Of a stretch of DNA of 6,954 nt, positions 6,603 to 6,954 are shown piece after piece; positions within the stretch are counted from its first letter, which is position 1, and each line of letters opens with the position of its first letter. Source of the DNA: DASQGA01 sp035535315. GTDB lineage: Bacteria > Actinomycetota > Thermoleophilia > Gaiellales > Gaiellaceae. The stretch covers positions 1 to 6,954 of the forward strand of contig DATLQD010000024.1 of assembly GCA_035535315.1 (NCBI GenBank). Reading direction: 5' to 3'. A program made the translations under genes and the position numbers. The notes beneath the pieces were generated by a model. The model made no database searches, was not told the origin of the DNA, and saw only the letters and a list, made by a program, of their open reading frames with translations.

Positions 6603-6954
6603 TCAGCCCTCGCCGCCAGGCAAGAGGGCGCCCGCCGCCCGCTCGAGACCCGCGGTCACACCGCCGTCGACGAGGAGCGGCTGGCCGGTGACGAAGCTCG
6701 CAGCATCAGAGCAGAGCCAAGTGACGGCCTGCGCCACCTCCTCCGGCTGCCCGAGCCGCTTGAGTGGAACCTGGCTTGCCAGCGCCTCGCGCACTGCCGG
6801 GTCAGACGCCGGTAACGGGCCCTGGTCCATCACCATCGGCGTCTCGATCCAGGCAGGGCAGACCGCGTTGACCCGGATCCCGTGGGCCGCGTACTCGAGC
6901 GCCGCCGTCCGCGTCAGTCCGACGACCCCGTGCTTCGCAGCGTTGTAGGCGGTC
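6603..6954 (-). CDS. Short-chain dehydrogenase/reductase, C-terminal part (N-terminus beyond window)
   Basis: These are the last 116 residues of a classical NAD(P)-dependent short-chain dehydrogenase/reductase; the frame runs to the window edge without a start. Near the edge is the catalytic Y-x-x-x-K as AYNAAKHGVVGLTRTAALEY (visible residues 2-21; Tyr3, Lys7), followed by GIRVNAVCPAWIETPM (25-40), the substrate-lid region, PLKRLGQPEEVAQAVTWLCS (64-83) and the family-typical C-terminal FVTGQPLLVDGG. The TGxxxGxG cofactor motif and catalytic Ser lie outside the window. Such enzymes interconvert alcohols and ketones or 3-hydroxyacyl and 3-oxoacyl groups; the substrate cannot be told. The internal ATG at 6836 is not the start, since conserved residues continue upstream of it. 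The stop is only 3 bases from the MaoC stop, tail to tail. Confidence 0.94.
   Translation of the reverse strand, partial: TAYNAAKHGVVGLTRTAALEYAAHGIRVNAVCPAWIETPMVMDQGPLPASDPAVREALASQVPLKRLGQPEEVAQAVTWLCSDAASFVTGQPLLVDGGVTAGLERAAGALLPGGEG

Noticed and set aside
6603..6836. A separate 77-residue gene starting at the ATG at 6836
   Set aside because: The frame continues upstream with the short-chain dehydrogenase active-site Tyr and Lys and the RVNAVCP block, so this is the tail of a larger protein cut by the window edge.

Overview
The window is a gene-dense, strongly GC-rich bacterial segment carrying catabolic enzymes. It has no RNA genes, mobile elements, long repeats or CRISPR arrays that I can see, and no gene-free stretch longer than 24 bases. 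Very high third-position G/C, a clear preference for CTC leucine codons, four GTG starts and mostly missing Shine-Dalgarno sequences suggest an actinobacterium, perhaps a Thermoleophilia-like lineage. That assignment is inference; a high-GC proteobacterium cannot be excluded.

Layout. Bases 1-2768 (+) hold the 3' part of an amidase-signature hydrolase and two alpha/beta-hydrolases, spaced 9 and 8 bases apart, so probably one transcript. The first alpha/beta-hydrolase is a serine type resembling enol-lactonases or esterases. The second has an aspartate nucleophile and resembles epoxide hydrolases. Bases 2774-3931 (-) hold a single acyl-CoA dehydrogenase, convergent with the preceding gene (5 bases between stop codons) and divergent from the next (24 bases between start codons). 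Bases 3956-6599 (+) hold three genes joined by 4-base start/stop overlaps: a CitE/HpcH-type CoA-ester lyase, a family III CoA-transferase and a MaoC-type hydratase. Bases 6603-6954 (-) hold the C-terminal part of a short-chain dehydrogenase/reductase, 3 bases from the MaoC stop.

Working together. CoA-transferase, MaoC hydratase and CitE-type lyase match the activation, hydration and cleavage logic of the bacterial itaconate/citramalate (C5-dicarboxylate) route, in which itaconate becomes itaconyl-CoA, then citramalyl-CoA, then acetyl-CoA plus pyruvate. The acyl-CoA dehydrogenase could supply the unsaturated acyl-CoA. The amidase and hydrolases could release the acid from an amide, ester, lactone or epoxide. 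The substrate cannot be fixed from sequence alone. The most notable points are the acyl-CoA dehydrogenase with its catalytic Glu apparently in the LCAD/IVD position, the Asp-to-Asn change in the MaoC motif, and the compact gene arrangement, which forces overlapping transcription around the dehydrogenase.
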